Shown: piece after piece, positions 11,265 to 22,659 of the stretch
Position numbering within the stretch: the stretch's first letter is position 1
How the letters are laid out: each line of letters starts with the position of its first letter
From: Welwitschia mirabilis
Lineage: Eukaryota > Gnetophyta > Gnetopsida > Welwitschiales
NCBI GenBank assembly: GCA_051453625.1
Contig: JBOZIK010000001.1
Location: 251,583,028-251,647,027 of the forward strand
Reading direction: 5' to 3'
DNA: 64,000 nucleotides
Notes under the pieces: model-generated
Databases searched by the model: none
What the model saw: the letters and a program-made list of their open reading frames with translations, nothing else
What the model was told of the DNA's origin: nothing
Made by a program: the position numbers and the translations under genes

Positions 11265-12857
11265 TGTTGGTAGGTCTAGTTTTGATGATTCCATTTGTCA
11301 AATATTTTATTTAATTGTGTATACAAGTTAACATAAAAAAAAAGATCATGTATAGCATAAGTCAATGTTAGATCTTTAAGATGATATTTCATCTAAAGTT
11401 TAGCTTAAAGTTGAAAATGAAAAATAAGTTAGTTGAAGAAGTTTATAATATGAAATACATCTATGAAAAAGACATTTACAATTAGAAGATGTTTATGATG
11501 AATATGTCTATAGCTTAAAGATATTTATGATATACTATATTTTAACTCCTAGGTCAAAGATGACTATATCAAGGAAGATGACTATGATGAAAGTTGAATT
11601 TGATACATATGAAAGATATCTATATGTTTGATGATGTCTGTGCTAAACTAGAATAGTAATAAAGTCAATTTGTAATTTAATGAATATCATTATTTCTAGA
11701 AAAGCTATTAAGTTTTGTATTATGGATTCATGATCATGGAGAACAAAAGATAATATAGAGTAAGTTTCAACAATTTCTAGGTAACTTGACTAAATACATC
11801 TACCAGGTGAAGACATCTAACTATTGGTACATGTCTATAATTTTGAAGACATATTTGATGAAGGTTCACATCAAATTAAAATGAAGATGCATGTTCGATG
11901 CCTAAATGTTCTTATCTATTGCCTGACAGTTACAAAGCTTGAATAGCTACTATTTGAGATCAAATAGCTAAAATATCTTAAATGGTATAAAGGTATGAAA
12001 TGATGGAATAGATCAAATGCATTTCACATTAAGCACATAATAAAGAATGCATGTGTAATTGAAAATAATCATAAAGAATCAAGATATCATTTGTAAATGA
12101 ACTTTTAGTATCTACATATTTCATTCTCTTAGATCCTATATCATTGCATCATTCTTTAGCACTTGTCACAACCATGACAATAAGAAGCTTAAGCTCTCTT
12201 CAAAGATACATCATTCAAGTTTCTTATTGTATTTATTTTTTAGATCATTGTATTATTATTAGACCATTGCATTCTTGAATACTATTGTAAAGTTCATTTT
12301 TGTATTATTAAAACTCAAGGATCCCTTACTAGGATTCCTCATTGTAAGGTAATCCTTATATGTGTGTGCTTTGTGAGTGCCTGCATGCACTTGTGATATT
12401 ATATTATTGTAGTTCACTAAGGGGAAGAGATTATCCCTTTATAAAAGCATCTCACATTATGGTAGTACTTATGCATACTATTTGATATTATATCATTTAA
12501 AATTTTATGAGGGAAAGAGGTTGCTACCTTGTAAGAAGCATATCACATTGTGGTTGTGCCTTTGTGTATATTTTTTGGTATTACTATTGGTATTCCTAAG
12601 GGGAAGAGAATGCTGTCTTATGAGGATACTCTTACTTTTATTAGAAGGTTGGTGATTTACTAAAACCATTATTTTATTGTAGGTTAAGAATATCTAAAGA
12701 TGTAAGAGAAAGCTACCCTCTATGTGTGTATGTACTTAGGTTGTAAAATCATGTTATCTTAGTAAGGTATTTATTATATTATTTTTTAATTTATTAGTTG
12801 TGAAATTTTTTATTTAATAGAACTCATTCACAACTCCCCTCTAAGTTTGACAATCCT
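11265..12857 (+). repeat. 3' LTR of SIRE-like copia element A
   Basis: It starts with TGTTGGTAGGTCTAG after the polypurine tract and ends near CAATCCT at 12857, where the interrupted Tekay RNase H resumes. It is about 1.59 kb, the same as the 5' copy including its gap. The LTR pair has diverged strongly, so the insertion is old. No clean 5-bp target duplication is seen (AAACT before, AAAAA after). Confidence 0.88.
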
Positions 12858-14440
12858 AAAAAGTCATGAGAGAAATTATCATATTCATGGTCTTGAATTA
12901 GCTATAGTAATTTTTGATTTAAAGTTGTGAAAGCATTATCTCTATGATGTAAAGTTTCAAGTTTGAGTAGATAATAAGAGTTTAAAATAAATTTTTACTT
13001 AAGTAAGCTTAAACATTAAGCAAATAAGATGGATGGAGTTGCTATATGATTTTGACCTAGAGATTTTATACCATGAAGGTAAGGAAAATCAGGTAGTAGA
13101 TGCTCTTAGAAAATAAGGTTATCCTAAAGTAATTGTGAAAATTCAAAGCCAAATTTATACCATTATTTTATAAGAATTAAAAAAGGGATGATAATTATTA
13201 AAAATTAAAGAATAGTTAGAAAAAACAATAGACTCAGAGCATTTTAGTATTATCTCAGATGGTATTATGAGATTTAAGGAAAGATTTTTAGTTTCTAATG
13301 AAGATAGAATTAGACATAAGCTAATTTTGAATTTCATAATCCACCTATAACAAGTTATCCTAAAGAACTTAAAATGTATAAAAATATGAAATATAAATTT
13401 TAATAACTAGTGATGAAAAAGGATATAGCAAAATTTGTATCAAGATGTCTTATTTGTTAACAAGTTAAAGAAAAACATAGAAATCTAGCAGGATTACTTT
13501 ATTCTCATGATATTTTAGAATATAGATGGGAAATGATTTACATCTACTTTATTGGAGGATCACTAAAAACTCAAAGGATGATAACTCTATCATGGTAATA
13601 ATTAATAAATAAACTGAATCAAGACATTAAATTCTAGTAAAATATACTTATAATGCAAAGGGAATAGATAAAGTATATATTCAAAATGTTATTTAATTAT
13701 ATAATGTGCATTTAGTAATTATCTGTGATAGAGATTCAAAATTTATTTCTAAGTTTTAGTAAGAATTACAAATGGATTGAGGAACCAAGTTAAATATAAG
13801 TATTGCATTTCATTCTTAAATAAATGGTTAGGCAAAAAGCATTAATCAATTTTTAGAAGATGTTTTAAGATCATGTATGGTAGATAATTTCATGAATTGG
13901 AAAGAATACCTATCATTTATGAAATTTACATATAATAATAATTATTAGAGTTTAATTAAAATGGCTCCATTTAAAGCCTATATTAAAGAAAATGTAGAGG
14001 ATCCACTTCATGGATAGAATCTAAAGAAAGATTAATTATAAGACTAGAAATGTTACAAAAAATGAAAAATAAAATAAGGATCATTAAGAACAAACTTAAA
14101 TAAGTATCAAATATATATAAGATGTATACATGCCATTAAAGAAGATAGCTTAAGTTCAAATAGGTAATTATGTATTTCTTAAAGCATCACCAATGAAGTT
14201 AATAATGAGAGAAGTTGAAAGATCAAAATTAGCTTCTTCATTCATTTGATCATTTAAAATATTAGAAATAGTTGAACATATTGCATACAATATTACACTA
14301 CCTCCTTGATTATTACACATGCATGATGTTTTCCATGAAAATATGCTAAGAAAATATATTACAAATCCCTCTCATGTGTTAAATTATTCTCATATTTAGA
14401 TGGAATTAGATTTTTAAACTATAAATAACCTAGAACTAGT
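12858..14440 (+). pseudogene. pol: Tekay-like Ty3 pol, second part (RNase H end, integrase, chromodomain), broken
   Basis: Translation resumes with KSHERNYHIHGLELAI, the direct continuation of the frame lost at 3644. Next come the RNase H end QIRWMELLYDFDLEILYHEG near 13020, integrase CLIC-stop-QVKEKHRNLAGLL near 13450, then TKLNISIAFHS near 13785, INGQAKSINQFLEDVLRSC near 13825, NNNY near 13945 and NYVFLKASPMKLIMREVE near 14165. The tail MLRKYITNPSHVLNY near 14340, followed by TNHSIDKLLGS near 14500, matches the chromodomain-type C-terminus of Del/Tekay chromoviruses. Several CAA-to-TAA stops are visible. It is non-functional. Confidence 0.9.
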
Positions 14441-14647
14441 GTTGGATTAAAGAACTATTAATTTATAAAATATGGATATTCATTAATTAAAGATAAAGTG
14501 GACTAATCATAGTATTGATAAGCTACTTGGGAGCTAAAGGAAATAGTAAAAAATCAATACCCAAATCTTTTTAAATCTTAGAATATGAAGTTAGTTGTTC
14601 TTAAGCTCTTTATGTATCTTGGTTCCTAGGAGTGAATTACTCTATGT

Positions 14648-14656
14648 AGGGGAGGA
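14648..14656 (+). promoter_or_regulatory. Polypurine tract of the Tekay-like element
   Basis: AGGGGAGGA lies directly before the LTR start at 14657 and downstream of the chromodomain end, as expected for the plus-strand primer. Confidence 0.75.
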
Positions 14657-17062
14657 TATCATATTCTATATTTTGCAAACCTTAATTACTAGGATATTAT
14701 TAAGCTTTTAATTAGATCATGAATTACTCTTCTTTAAAGGCCTTGTTAAAATAAAATAGTATTTTAAATTAATTCTAGTTTGTAATTTTCATAATTTACC
14801 ATGATAATAATAATAATAATTTCATTAGAATATTTCTATGAGAAATGTTATTCAAACATTTAAGATTAGATAATCCCATTATGAAAGGAATTAAAATCAC
14901 ATGATAAAACTAATAATTTAAAAATTTCAAGAAGACATAGTACTATAATTTACATCTTATTTAGTCATTTAAATTCTTGGTAAATGTAATAGGTATACTA
15001 TATTATGAATAGACATTTATTCCTTGTGTTATATAATTGATAGATTTTATGCATTATAAAATAAATAAGCATGTAAATAAGTACATGCACTCTTACATAG
15101 AAGTAAGAATAATAAATGAGTATATTTACTCTACCATAAATTCTATCTTCTTTAGATGAGAAAGGGCACTTGATTCATAGAATATTTATTGTTTTGTTTA
15201 TTAAAATTAAAGAGCTTATCTCATTATACCACATAATAATTTTGAGATTTGTACATTTATTCTTTTGATGCATCTCTTGGATGAATTAAACTTACTTATG
15301 AGCCTATGAAGGATTGAGAAGGAGCTAGCATAAGAAAATGATACATGTAATTAATATTACTAATTAAAGAAAGAAAATTAATCACCTAGTTAAGTACATA
15401 AGTCATAACTATGATTCATCATTTTGTACTCTAATGTTACTTATTACTCATCCTACTTATCAATAATCAATCATTTGATCTTATGATCTAGAGCTATGTG
15501 CCTTTTGTTTATCTATATATAGAAATAATTTTCTCTCCTGTAAAAAAAATGTGATACTTTCCATTTTTTATGTAAGTGCATTTCTTTATTTCCTCTCTTT
15601 TTCTTTCTTTCTCTTACTCGTAAAGCTTGGAGCTTAGAAGCTTGGAGAAAAGGACTCTTGAGCTTAGATGTTTATCAATCTTTAACTATTAAGGACTTAC
15701 TAATCTTTCTAAGTAAACTCTTTACTTATGTTATTAATATGACCTCTTTTAATAATTTAGTAGAATAATGTAATATTGCATTAAACCACCATTTATGATA
15801 TACCATAAAAATATGTTATTCCCACTTATTGTCTCTTACCAAAATGTGGGGAGATATAAGGGGTCTTTTATACTTGGTAATTAAGGTTACTAATAGATGA
15901 TTATGGCCAAGTGATTACTTCAAAGATTTACTATATACTTAAATACCCATGTTTATTTTATACTAATATACATAATAATAAAATTTTAATTCATTATGCA
16001 TTAGGTCCATCTTACTAGGGATAATGTCTAATCCTCAAAAATATCTTTTAGGCTAGTACTCTTTCATGGTAATTCTAAAGCTTATTGTAAATGCTTTTGT
16101 GATTTGATTTTATTTTTCTTGGTAAATTAACTTAAATTAGTACAATTTAATAAAGATATACTATAAATAACTAGTTTTTCTAGTGTATTCATTATTTTAC
16201 TAATTCAAGTTAGTGTATAATTAGTTATTGAAGCTTATTTATATTTTCTTTAGAAAAAGTTAAATTTATAGAATAAAGGCATAGATTAAAACACCATAGA
16301 TTATTAATTACTAGGAATAAATTAGTTTTTTTAATAAATATGGAATTTTGTTATAATTGTGAAAATGTAAAAACAATAATTTTGTAATGTGTAATAAATT
16401 TTAAGAAATTTATTTATTAAAATAAATTAAGAAATAAATACAAAAAATTATAAGCAATTAATTTACATTTCTATAAATAACAATTAAAATATTTATAAAC
16501 TTGACATCCTAAATTATGTGAGCTTAAATAATATTTTCAAAACATCTTGAATCATTTAAAAAGCTAAAGTATTTTGAAAGTTATGGTTATTTTAGTGTAG
16601 TGTAATAGGACTATAATTTTAGAAAATTTAACAGTTTTAAATCTTAAATGGTAACATTATAAATAATATTTTTAGAATTTTAAGCTAGCTTAAGTTAGTT
16701 TCTTAGGATTCTATTATAAATGTAGTTTATGAAAAATTTCTTTAAATTATTTTTTACATCATAATGGTATCTCCTTAGAGCTTAAAACATTATAATTAAT
16801 GTTTTAAATTATTGAAATTTTTTTTCATAAAATTTTATAGAGAATTTGAGTATATAAGATACGTTTCTAATAGTATCCTTAAGTTATATCACTTAGAAAT
16901 AATATTTTGTTAAGAAAAATATCTTTTTTATCTTTTTTCTTTATCTTACTTTGAATGTGCATGCTTGTAAGAGTTTTATAATATAGTCATATAAGTTTTG
17001 GATAAATATTTATATGTTAAAAACCATCTCGAACTATACTCCTTTTATTTATATTTCTTACA
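14657..17062 (+). repeat. 3' LTR of the Tekay-like Ty3 element
   Basis: It starts TATCATATTCTATATTTTG after a polypurine tract. It is colinear, in inverted orientation, with 1-2203. A TATA motif, CTATATATAG, is at 15513-15522. The end is uncertain: the other copy is cut off by the window. I place it provisionally at the CTTACA ending at 17062, which would give about 2.4 kb, usual for Tekay/Del LTRs. Confidence 0.8.
15513..15522 (+). promoter_or_regulatory. LTR TATA box
   Basis: CTATATATAG sits in the middle of the LTR at the place matching the TATA box of the inverted copy (1314-1322), upstream of a C/T-rich leader near 15595-15620. Confidence 0.5.
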
Positions 17063-18439
17063 CAGTGGAGATTGTCATATCAACATGGAAGAATGCTTCT
17101 AGGATTAGCATAGCTTTAGGTATGAATTAGTTTTTTTAAGTACATTATTAAAAAATAATTTAAAACATTTTGAATTTTATTATTAAAAGAAAAAAATAAA
17201 ATAATATTTGTTTTATTCAAATTTTGATTATTTAATCTTGAATATAAATATTTTCTAGTATGCTTGTTTTCTTTTTTATGCTTGTTTCTATAAAATGAAG
17301 CTAATGATGATTAGAATTATTATAACTAGGTAAATAATCTATTCAATATCCATATTAATTAGAATTATATGTATGCATTTGTGTGGTTTATTCATTCAAT
17401 AGAAATAAATCAAGATAATTCTAATAATAATCATCTCCATACTTAGATTTCATCACCAAGGTGGATTACATTACTTTTTTTTTATAAGATCCTTTTGAAA
17501 GTGGATTTAATCACCACTATTCTGCTCTACAATGTATTAACTTACTCTGACTTAATATACCAAGCCCTTTCCATTGATGAATCATATTGCACCATCTAGA
17601 GATGTTTTAAGGAAGCAAGGGTTATTCGTAAGCACGCATCCATCTCATGTACCATTTGTCATCTATATTAGAGGTATAACAAGGTGAAGTGTAAGCCTAT
17701 AGAGTTAAGTCTAGTTATGTTTGTATAACTTAGAACTTGAAACAAAACCAACTAACATGTAGAAAGTGGCTAGATACCAAGCTAGAATGCTATTAATAAG
17801 AGTTATAACCTCCTATTATATTAGTTAGGCATTATTCTTAAACTTATTCATATATGCTTATAATAAGTTTACAACTACTAAACTATTTGTAAAATATCTT
17901 ACTATGTGATGAAAAACCAGGAAAAAATAAAGAACACAAACTTATAACATTGCTATTGTTTGTAAACTAAAATAACTTATGAACTAATTGTAAATAATTA
18001 TATAATAATAATATAATTTGTNNNNNNNNNNNNNNNNNNNNNNNNNNNNNNNNNNNNNNNNNNNNNNNNNNNNNNNNNNNNNNNNNNNNNNNNNNNNNNN
18101 NNNNNNNNNNNNNNNNNNNNNTTGTAAACTAAAATAACTTAGGAACTAATTGTAAATAATTATATAATAATAATATAATTTGTTTTTTTTTAAAACACAA
18201 AAAACTGCTAACAAGGAAATAAGTAAAATTTGGTTCTAAGCCTCAATGTGTCTATTAGATAACAATATTAATAATAATAAAGAAAGATGAAGAGAAAATA
18301 CAATGGATGAAAAAAAAGGGCTTAATTAGGATAAGAAAAGAGAGGGTGTTACACTGTTGCTCTAAAAGAGGAGTCTTATAACTTATGAACCCTTGGTACT
18401 CCATGAATTTAATTCTTCTTTCCTCTTTAACAAGGTAAG
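17063..18439. other. AT-rich stretch with no recognised gene
   Basis: No family motif was found on either strand. A slightly less AT-rich patch at 17460-17760 has no long frame. The stretch contains the 100-base gap at 18022-18121, whose two flanks are near-identical. Confidence 0.6.
18022..18121. other. Assembly gap (100 N) with duplicated flanks
   Basis: The 62 bases before the gap (17960-18021) and the 62 after it (18122-18183) differ at one position only. The round size of 100 N is the usual marker for unknown length. Confidence 0.95.
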
Positions 18440-18476
18440 NNNNNNNNNNNNNNNNNNNNNNNNNNNNNNNNNNNNN
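18440..18476. other. Assembly gap (37 N)
   Basis: A short run of N in unassigned sequence. Confidence 1.
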
Positions 18477-19560
18477 TTTATAGTAGCTTCTTAATTTTTA
18501 CTATTTTCATTGACTATAGGTTTAACCAAGATGACAAGTGGTTCATCTCCATAAACTTAAATCATTAAAATAATACTAATAAGAAATTTTATTCCTCTAG
18601 ACTTTTTACAAAACTTTAACTAATCCTTTGATCTAATAATAGCTACAACTTTATTTAGGTCTAATGTTCCTTCTGCCTCATTGAGAATCACACAATGATG
18701 GACATGGCTTACTAGTAAGATTTCATCATTTATAGATTAAGGTATATGAATTTATATCCAAGTATTACTTCATCACTTTAAACCAACCTTGAAGGATGAT
18801 TTACATCTAAACATTTGTAAGGAAGGATGGGTTGGCTTATCATTTGGGGAAATTTACAATCTAAAAGTAAATGGAAGAAGTATGTGATCTAATCATGTGA
18901 GTAGAAATAAAAGCAATTTCAACTGTGAGATGAACCTTGACTCATAAAGAAAGGATCAATTTAAAGATCACTTTTAAGAGATTGTGATTCTCTATAGCTT
19001 ATACAAATCAAGATCTTGCCAATTTATTTTCAAAAATCCCTCAAGTTTTCTTTTTAGATATTTTGGTCACAATAGTGACTTTCATTTCTTAGGTAATTTT
19101 ACTTTCACAAATTCTTTATTTTTATTTGTAAATATTTATGTATTTTATGTTATTTTTAAGCTTTTTTTACTTCTCATTATTATGAATTATGCATGCTTAC
19201 AAAGTTTATTAGTAAGGTTCTTCTCTCATTAAAATAGTAAACTTAATTTTTACTTTCAAAAAATACATTAACATCCTTTTCATATTTCTAACTTTCTTAT
19301 CCATCAATTTCATTTGTTTTTTACCTCATGAGTTATCATTTTTTGTCAATAAAATTATTCAAAACCCAAATTACCATTATTAAATTAATATAATTTTTCT
19401 TAGAATGAATTTCATTAGCATGGTGGACTTTTCTAGTAATTTTGGTATTTATTCTATTATAGTCCTAGGTGGATAAGATAGCTTAGTTATGAAGGTAAAA
19501 ATTGCATTATAAAAGTGATGTAATTTGACTTAGAACACTACTATCATTTTTTTTAAGTAT
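18477..19560. other. Unassigned stretch, possibly decayed pol downstream of a minus-strand gag
   Basis: It lies 3' (minus strand) of a gag zinc knuckle, so pol remnants would be expected. No protease, integrase or RT motif could be read. An 82-codon plus-strand frame at 18984 is T-rich and has no protein-like signature. Confidence 0.35.
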
Positions 19561-19574
19561 GTCATGTAAATTTT

Positions 19575-20500
19575 TTTGTCACTTTATAATCTTAAGTTTC
19601 ATGTCCATTTTTCTTGCAAAGAATACAAAAAATTTAGGATTCTTAATAGTTATTGGGTAAATCCTATTTCTTCTTCTTAGAGTTAAGGTATAATAACCTA
19701 TGTTTATTATTAAGGTGTAGGTTATGATGGCATTAATGACTATGCTAGTGAGTTAAGAGTTTGTACATCTGCTATAGTGGATACTTAATATTGTTAAATA
19801 GACATAATATTTTTTCCATCATATCCTCCATGTTCTTAACCAATGTTGATTGTCCTTGAGAAAAAAATACTTATCTAGTTTGTCTTTTTAGTCATATTCT
19901 ACTTTGGACAACTAATTCATTTAAAATGTTTAATGCTTTTTTAAGTGTCTGATCCAATATGTTTTCTTCTGCTATAAAGTCAACAAGTTTTCTTACATGT
20001 TTATCTAATTTCTCAATAAAGGTATGTAGTAGTTGATAAATTGAAACCAATGATGAGGATTCTATTACCAAAGTCTATAAAAATATTCATAGCCTCCTTA
20101 TAATCTTCTTTCTTCTTTTATTAAAAGCTCATAAGTTGTTTATGTAAACTACATAGTTTATCATTAATAAAACTTTTATTGAAGGAATTATTAAATTTGT
20201 TGTAAGATAAAGCTAGACTTTATAAAATTCACAACTATGTGTTTTCCTTATCTTTTAGTGTAATTACAAATGCAATCATTTTTATCTTTTATGAAATAGC
20301 TAGTTCTAGGAATTTCAACATGTTTTCAATCTTTATTGGGTACATCATAATATCATCACTTTCTATTCCATGGAAGAAGCATAATAATTATACATTTATA
20401 ACTTATAAATTTGATCTAGATGGAAATACTAATGGTTCATCTCATATTTGTCCATGTGAAAAGTTTGTATATTTTAGAGTTTATCTTAGTTAAGCTTCCT
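19575..20500 (-). pseudogene. gag: Copia-type gag remnant, broken
   Basis: On the minus strand a zinc knuckle, CILCKKNGHET-stop-DYK, is at about 19600-19640. CX2CX4H is intact and the last Cys is replaced by Tyr. Upstream, near 20150-20190, NKFNNSFNKSFINDKLCSLHKQL resembles the capsid helix of copia gag where the family has a KSLxNKLxLKxxLYxL pattern. An acidic stretch at 19900-20000 could be the linker. Stops and frame changes are many. It lies left of the LTR at 20603-20770, but whether it belongs to that LTR is unclear. Confidence 0.5.
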
Positions 20501-20602
20501 TTAGAAGCTATGAAATACTATAGTTTTTAAATTGATATTGTTATAAATTAGCTACTCTAACTTAGTTTTATTAAAAATATAATAGTAAAGTTAGTTGTCT
20601 TC

Positions 20603-20770
20603 TATAAAAGAAGAATTCTAAAAATTGAAGAGGCATAAGATTCCCCAAAAGTGAAATTGTATTTATGTATTATTATTCAAAAAAGAGCTTACTTAAATAA
20701 CCAAGCACATCACTAGGGTTTTCATGCATTATAATACATGAGATCATGATTTGTACTTAGCCTTAGTAAT
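20603..20770 (-). repeat. Short LTR of outer copia element (probable 3' LTR)
   Basis: About 168 bp, matching 33389-33560 along its length; shared blocks include AGATT(T)CCCCAAAAGTxAAAT, GGGTTTxCAxxxATTA and GTACTTAGCCTTAG-like ends. A purine-rich tract on the minus strand (GTTGAGGGGAGGAATT, 20770-20785) borders its right edge, as expected for a 3' LTR of a minus-strand element. The left edge has no primer site. Confidence 0.75.
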
Positions 20771-20950
20771 TCCTCCCCTCAACATGTGAATATGCTTTCT
20801 TTCAAGGAAAAGCTAGAGTGTCTTGAGGAAAACTTTGGAAATTCCACTTATAATAAAACCTATAGAAAGAAGTTATTGTGTGAGAGAACTACTTCACAAA
20901 AGAAGCAATTAATTTACTGCTATACATCCCATAGTAGATAGATTTATTTT
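20771..20950 (-). pseudogene. pol: Polypurine tract and possible pol end of the outer copia element
   Basis: The minus strand reads a polypurine tract at the LTR edge. Upstream there is a short tail, LERKHIHMLRGG, that occupies the place of the copia RNase H C-terminus, though the match is weak. The rest runs into an 801-base gap. Confidence 0.35.
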
Positions 20951-21751
20951 NNNNNNNNNNNNNNNNNNNNNNNNNNNNNNNNNNNNNNNNNNNNNNNNNN
21001 NNNNNNNNNNNNNNNNNNNNNNNNNNNNNNNNNNNNNNNNNNNNNNNNNNNNNNNNNNNNNNNNNNNNNNNNNNNNNNNNNNNNNNNNNNNNNNNNNNNN
21101 NNNNNNNNNNNNNNNNNNNNNNNNNNNNNNNNNNNNNNNNNNNNNNNNNNNNNNNNNNNNNNNNNNNNNNNNNNNNNNNNNNNNNNNNNNNNNNNNNNNN
21201 NNNNNNNNNNNNNNNNNNNNNNNNNNNNNNNNNNNNNNNNNNNNNNNNNNNNNNNNNNNNNNNNNNNNNNNNNNNNNNNNNNNNNNNNNNNNNNNNNNNN
21301 NNNNNNNNNNNNNNNNNNNNNNNNNNNNNNNNNNNNNNNNNNNNNNNNNNNNNNNNNNNNNNNNNNNNNNNNNNNNNNNNNNNNNNNNNNNNNNNNNNNN
21401 NNNNNNNNNNNNNNNNNNNNNNNNNNNNNNNNNNNNNNNNNNNNNNNNNNNNNNNNNNNNNNNNNNNNNNNNNNNNNNNNNNNNNNNNNNNNNNNNNNNN
21501 NNNNNNNNNNNNNNNNNNNNNNNNNNNNNNNNNNNNNNNNNNNNNNNNNNNNNNNNNNNNNNNNNNNNNNNNNNNNNNNNNNNNNNNNNNNNNNNNNNNN
21601 NNNNNNNNNNNNNNNNNNNNNNNNNNNNNNNNNNNNNNNNNNNNNNNNNNNNNNNNNNNNNNNNNNNNNNNNNNNNNNNNNNNNNNNNNNNNNNNNNNNN
21701 NNNNNNNNNNNNNNNNNNNNNNNNNNNNNNNNNNNNNNNNNNNNNNNNNNN
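20951..21751. other. Assembly gap (801 N)
   Basis: It falls within the outer copia pol. RT begins just to the right at 21780-21835 on the minus strand, so at least part of RT or RNase H may be hidden here. Confidence 1.
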
Positions 21752-22640
21752 GATGTATTAGTATAATGAATTCATGCTATATAAGTTCCTTAATTTTATG
21801 AACCAACTTCCATGTACCATTTTCTATAAGAGCATACTATTCTTATTTTATGGCTTAGACCCATTGATAATGTAAAATTATGTCTTTTAAAGAAGTTGGT
21901 TTACCATAAAAATTAACTGAAGCTCATCAACATCATTATCATAAGTTGTATGTAAGCTATATTTGGTTTCAGTTTTACCCTTTTCATGTGATGAACATCT
22001 TGAAGAGTAGACTATGCCCAAGTACTTTGATGTTCATGTGGGTAGTTGTATCTTCTTTCATTAGAGAACCTACTGAATTACTATGCCTAGAACACCAAAT
22101 TACTCAATTCCTAGAGGTTACAAAGACATTATACCAATGAAAGAAACTAGAGCAGGACTAGTGGCTACATCTTCCCACTTAATCATAGGATATTGAGCAT
22201 TCAAGTTTTTGGCTTGAGAAGTGGTGTAAGCGATCTCATACTTTTTGACATAACCTTAAAGATGAGTAAGTTTACCATCTTTGTAGCATTACATAATTAA
22301 TTTGTGATTGGAATAAAAAATGTCCAAGGAATGCTTTATCATAGAAATTGAGTGATCTTCTCGCACTAGGATGGAAAGAGATGGAAGATGAGACCTTAAA
22401 GAAGACACATACAAAACATGATAAATAGTTTGTGGAGAAAAAAATATCTAGTTAAGAGTAATTAAACCATAGCCTTTCACTAAAACTAGAGTTCTATTTG
22501 TAAAATAAACTTTGTTGGGTACTTTAATAAAGTCATTAAAATAATCATTTTAATGAGTCATGTGACAATTAGCACCAATGTCAAGAATCCAAGTTTTGTT
22601 ATGATGTATGTGCTCACTTAATCCACAAAGTTAGAAATGT
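21752..22640 (-). pseudogene. pol: Outer copia element: protease and start of RT, integrase lost
   Basis: Minus strand: protease WILDIGANCHMTH at about 22590-22552, where the family has D-S/T-G and the Ser/Thr is Ile here. The protease domain continues (VKGYGLITL, HVLYV). Further on, ALIENGTWKLVHKIKELI at about 21830-21777 matches the opening of copia reverse transcriptase (ALxxNxTWELVxLP). Only about 700 bases separate the two, so the integrase domain (usually over 1 kb) is almost all deleted. RT then disappears into the gap. Confidence 0.75.
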
Positions 22641-22659
22641 CAAAAACTGCATTTAACTC

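Noticed and set aside
18984-19232. 82-codon plus-strand frame
   Set aside because: T-rich, no start context or motif, and antisense to a decayed element region.
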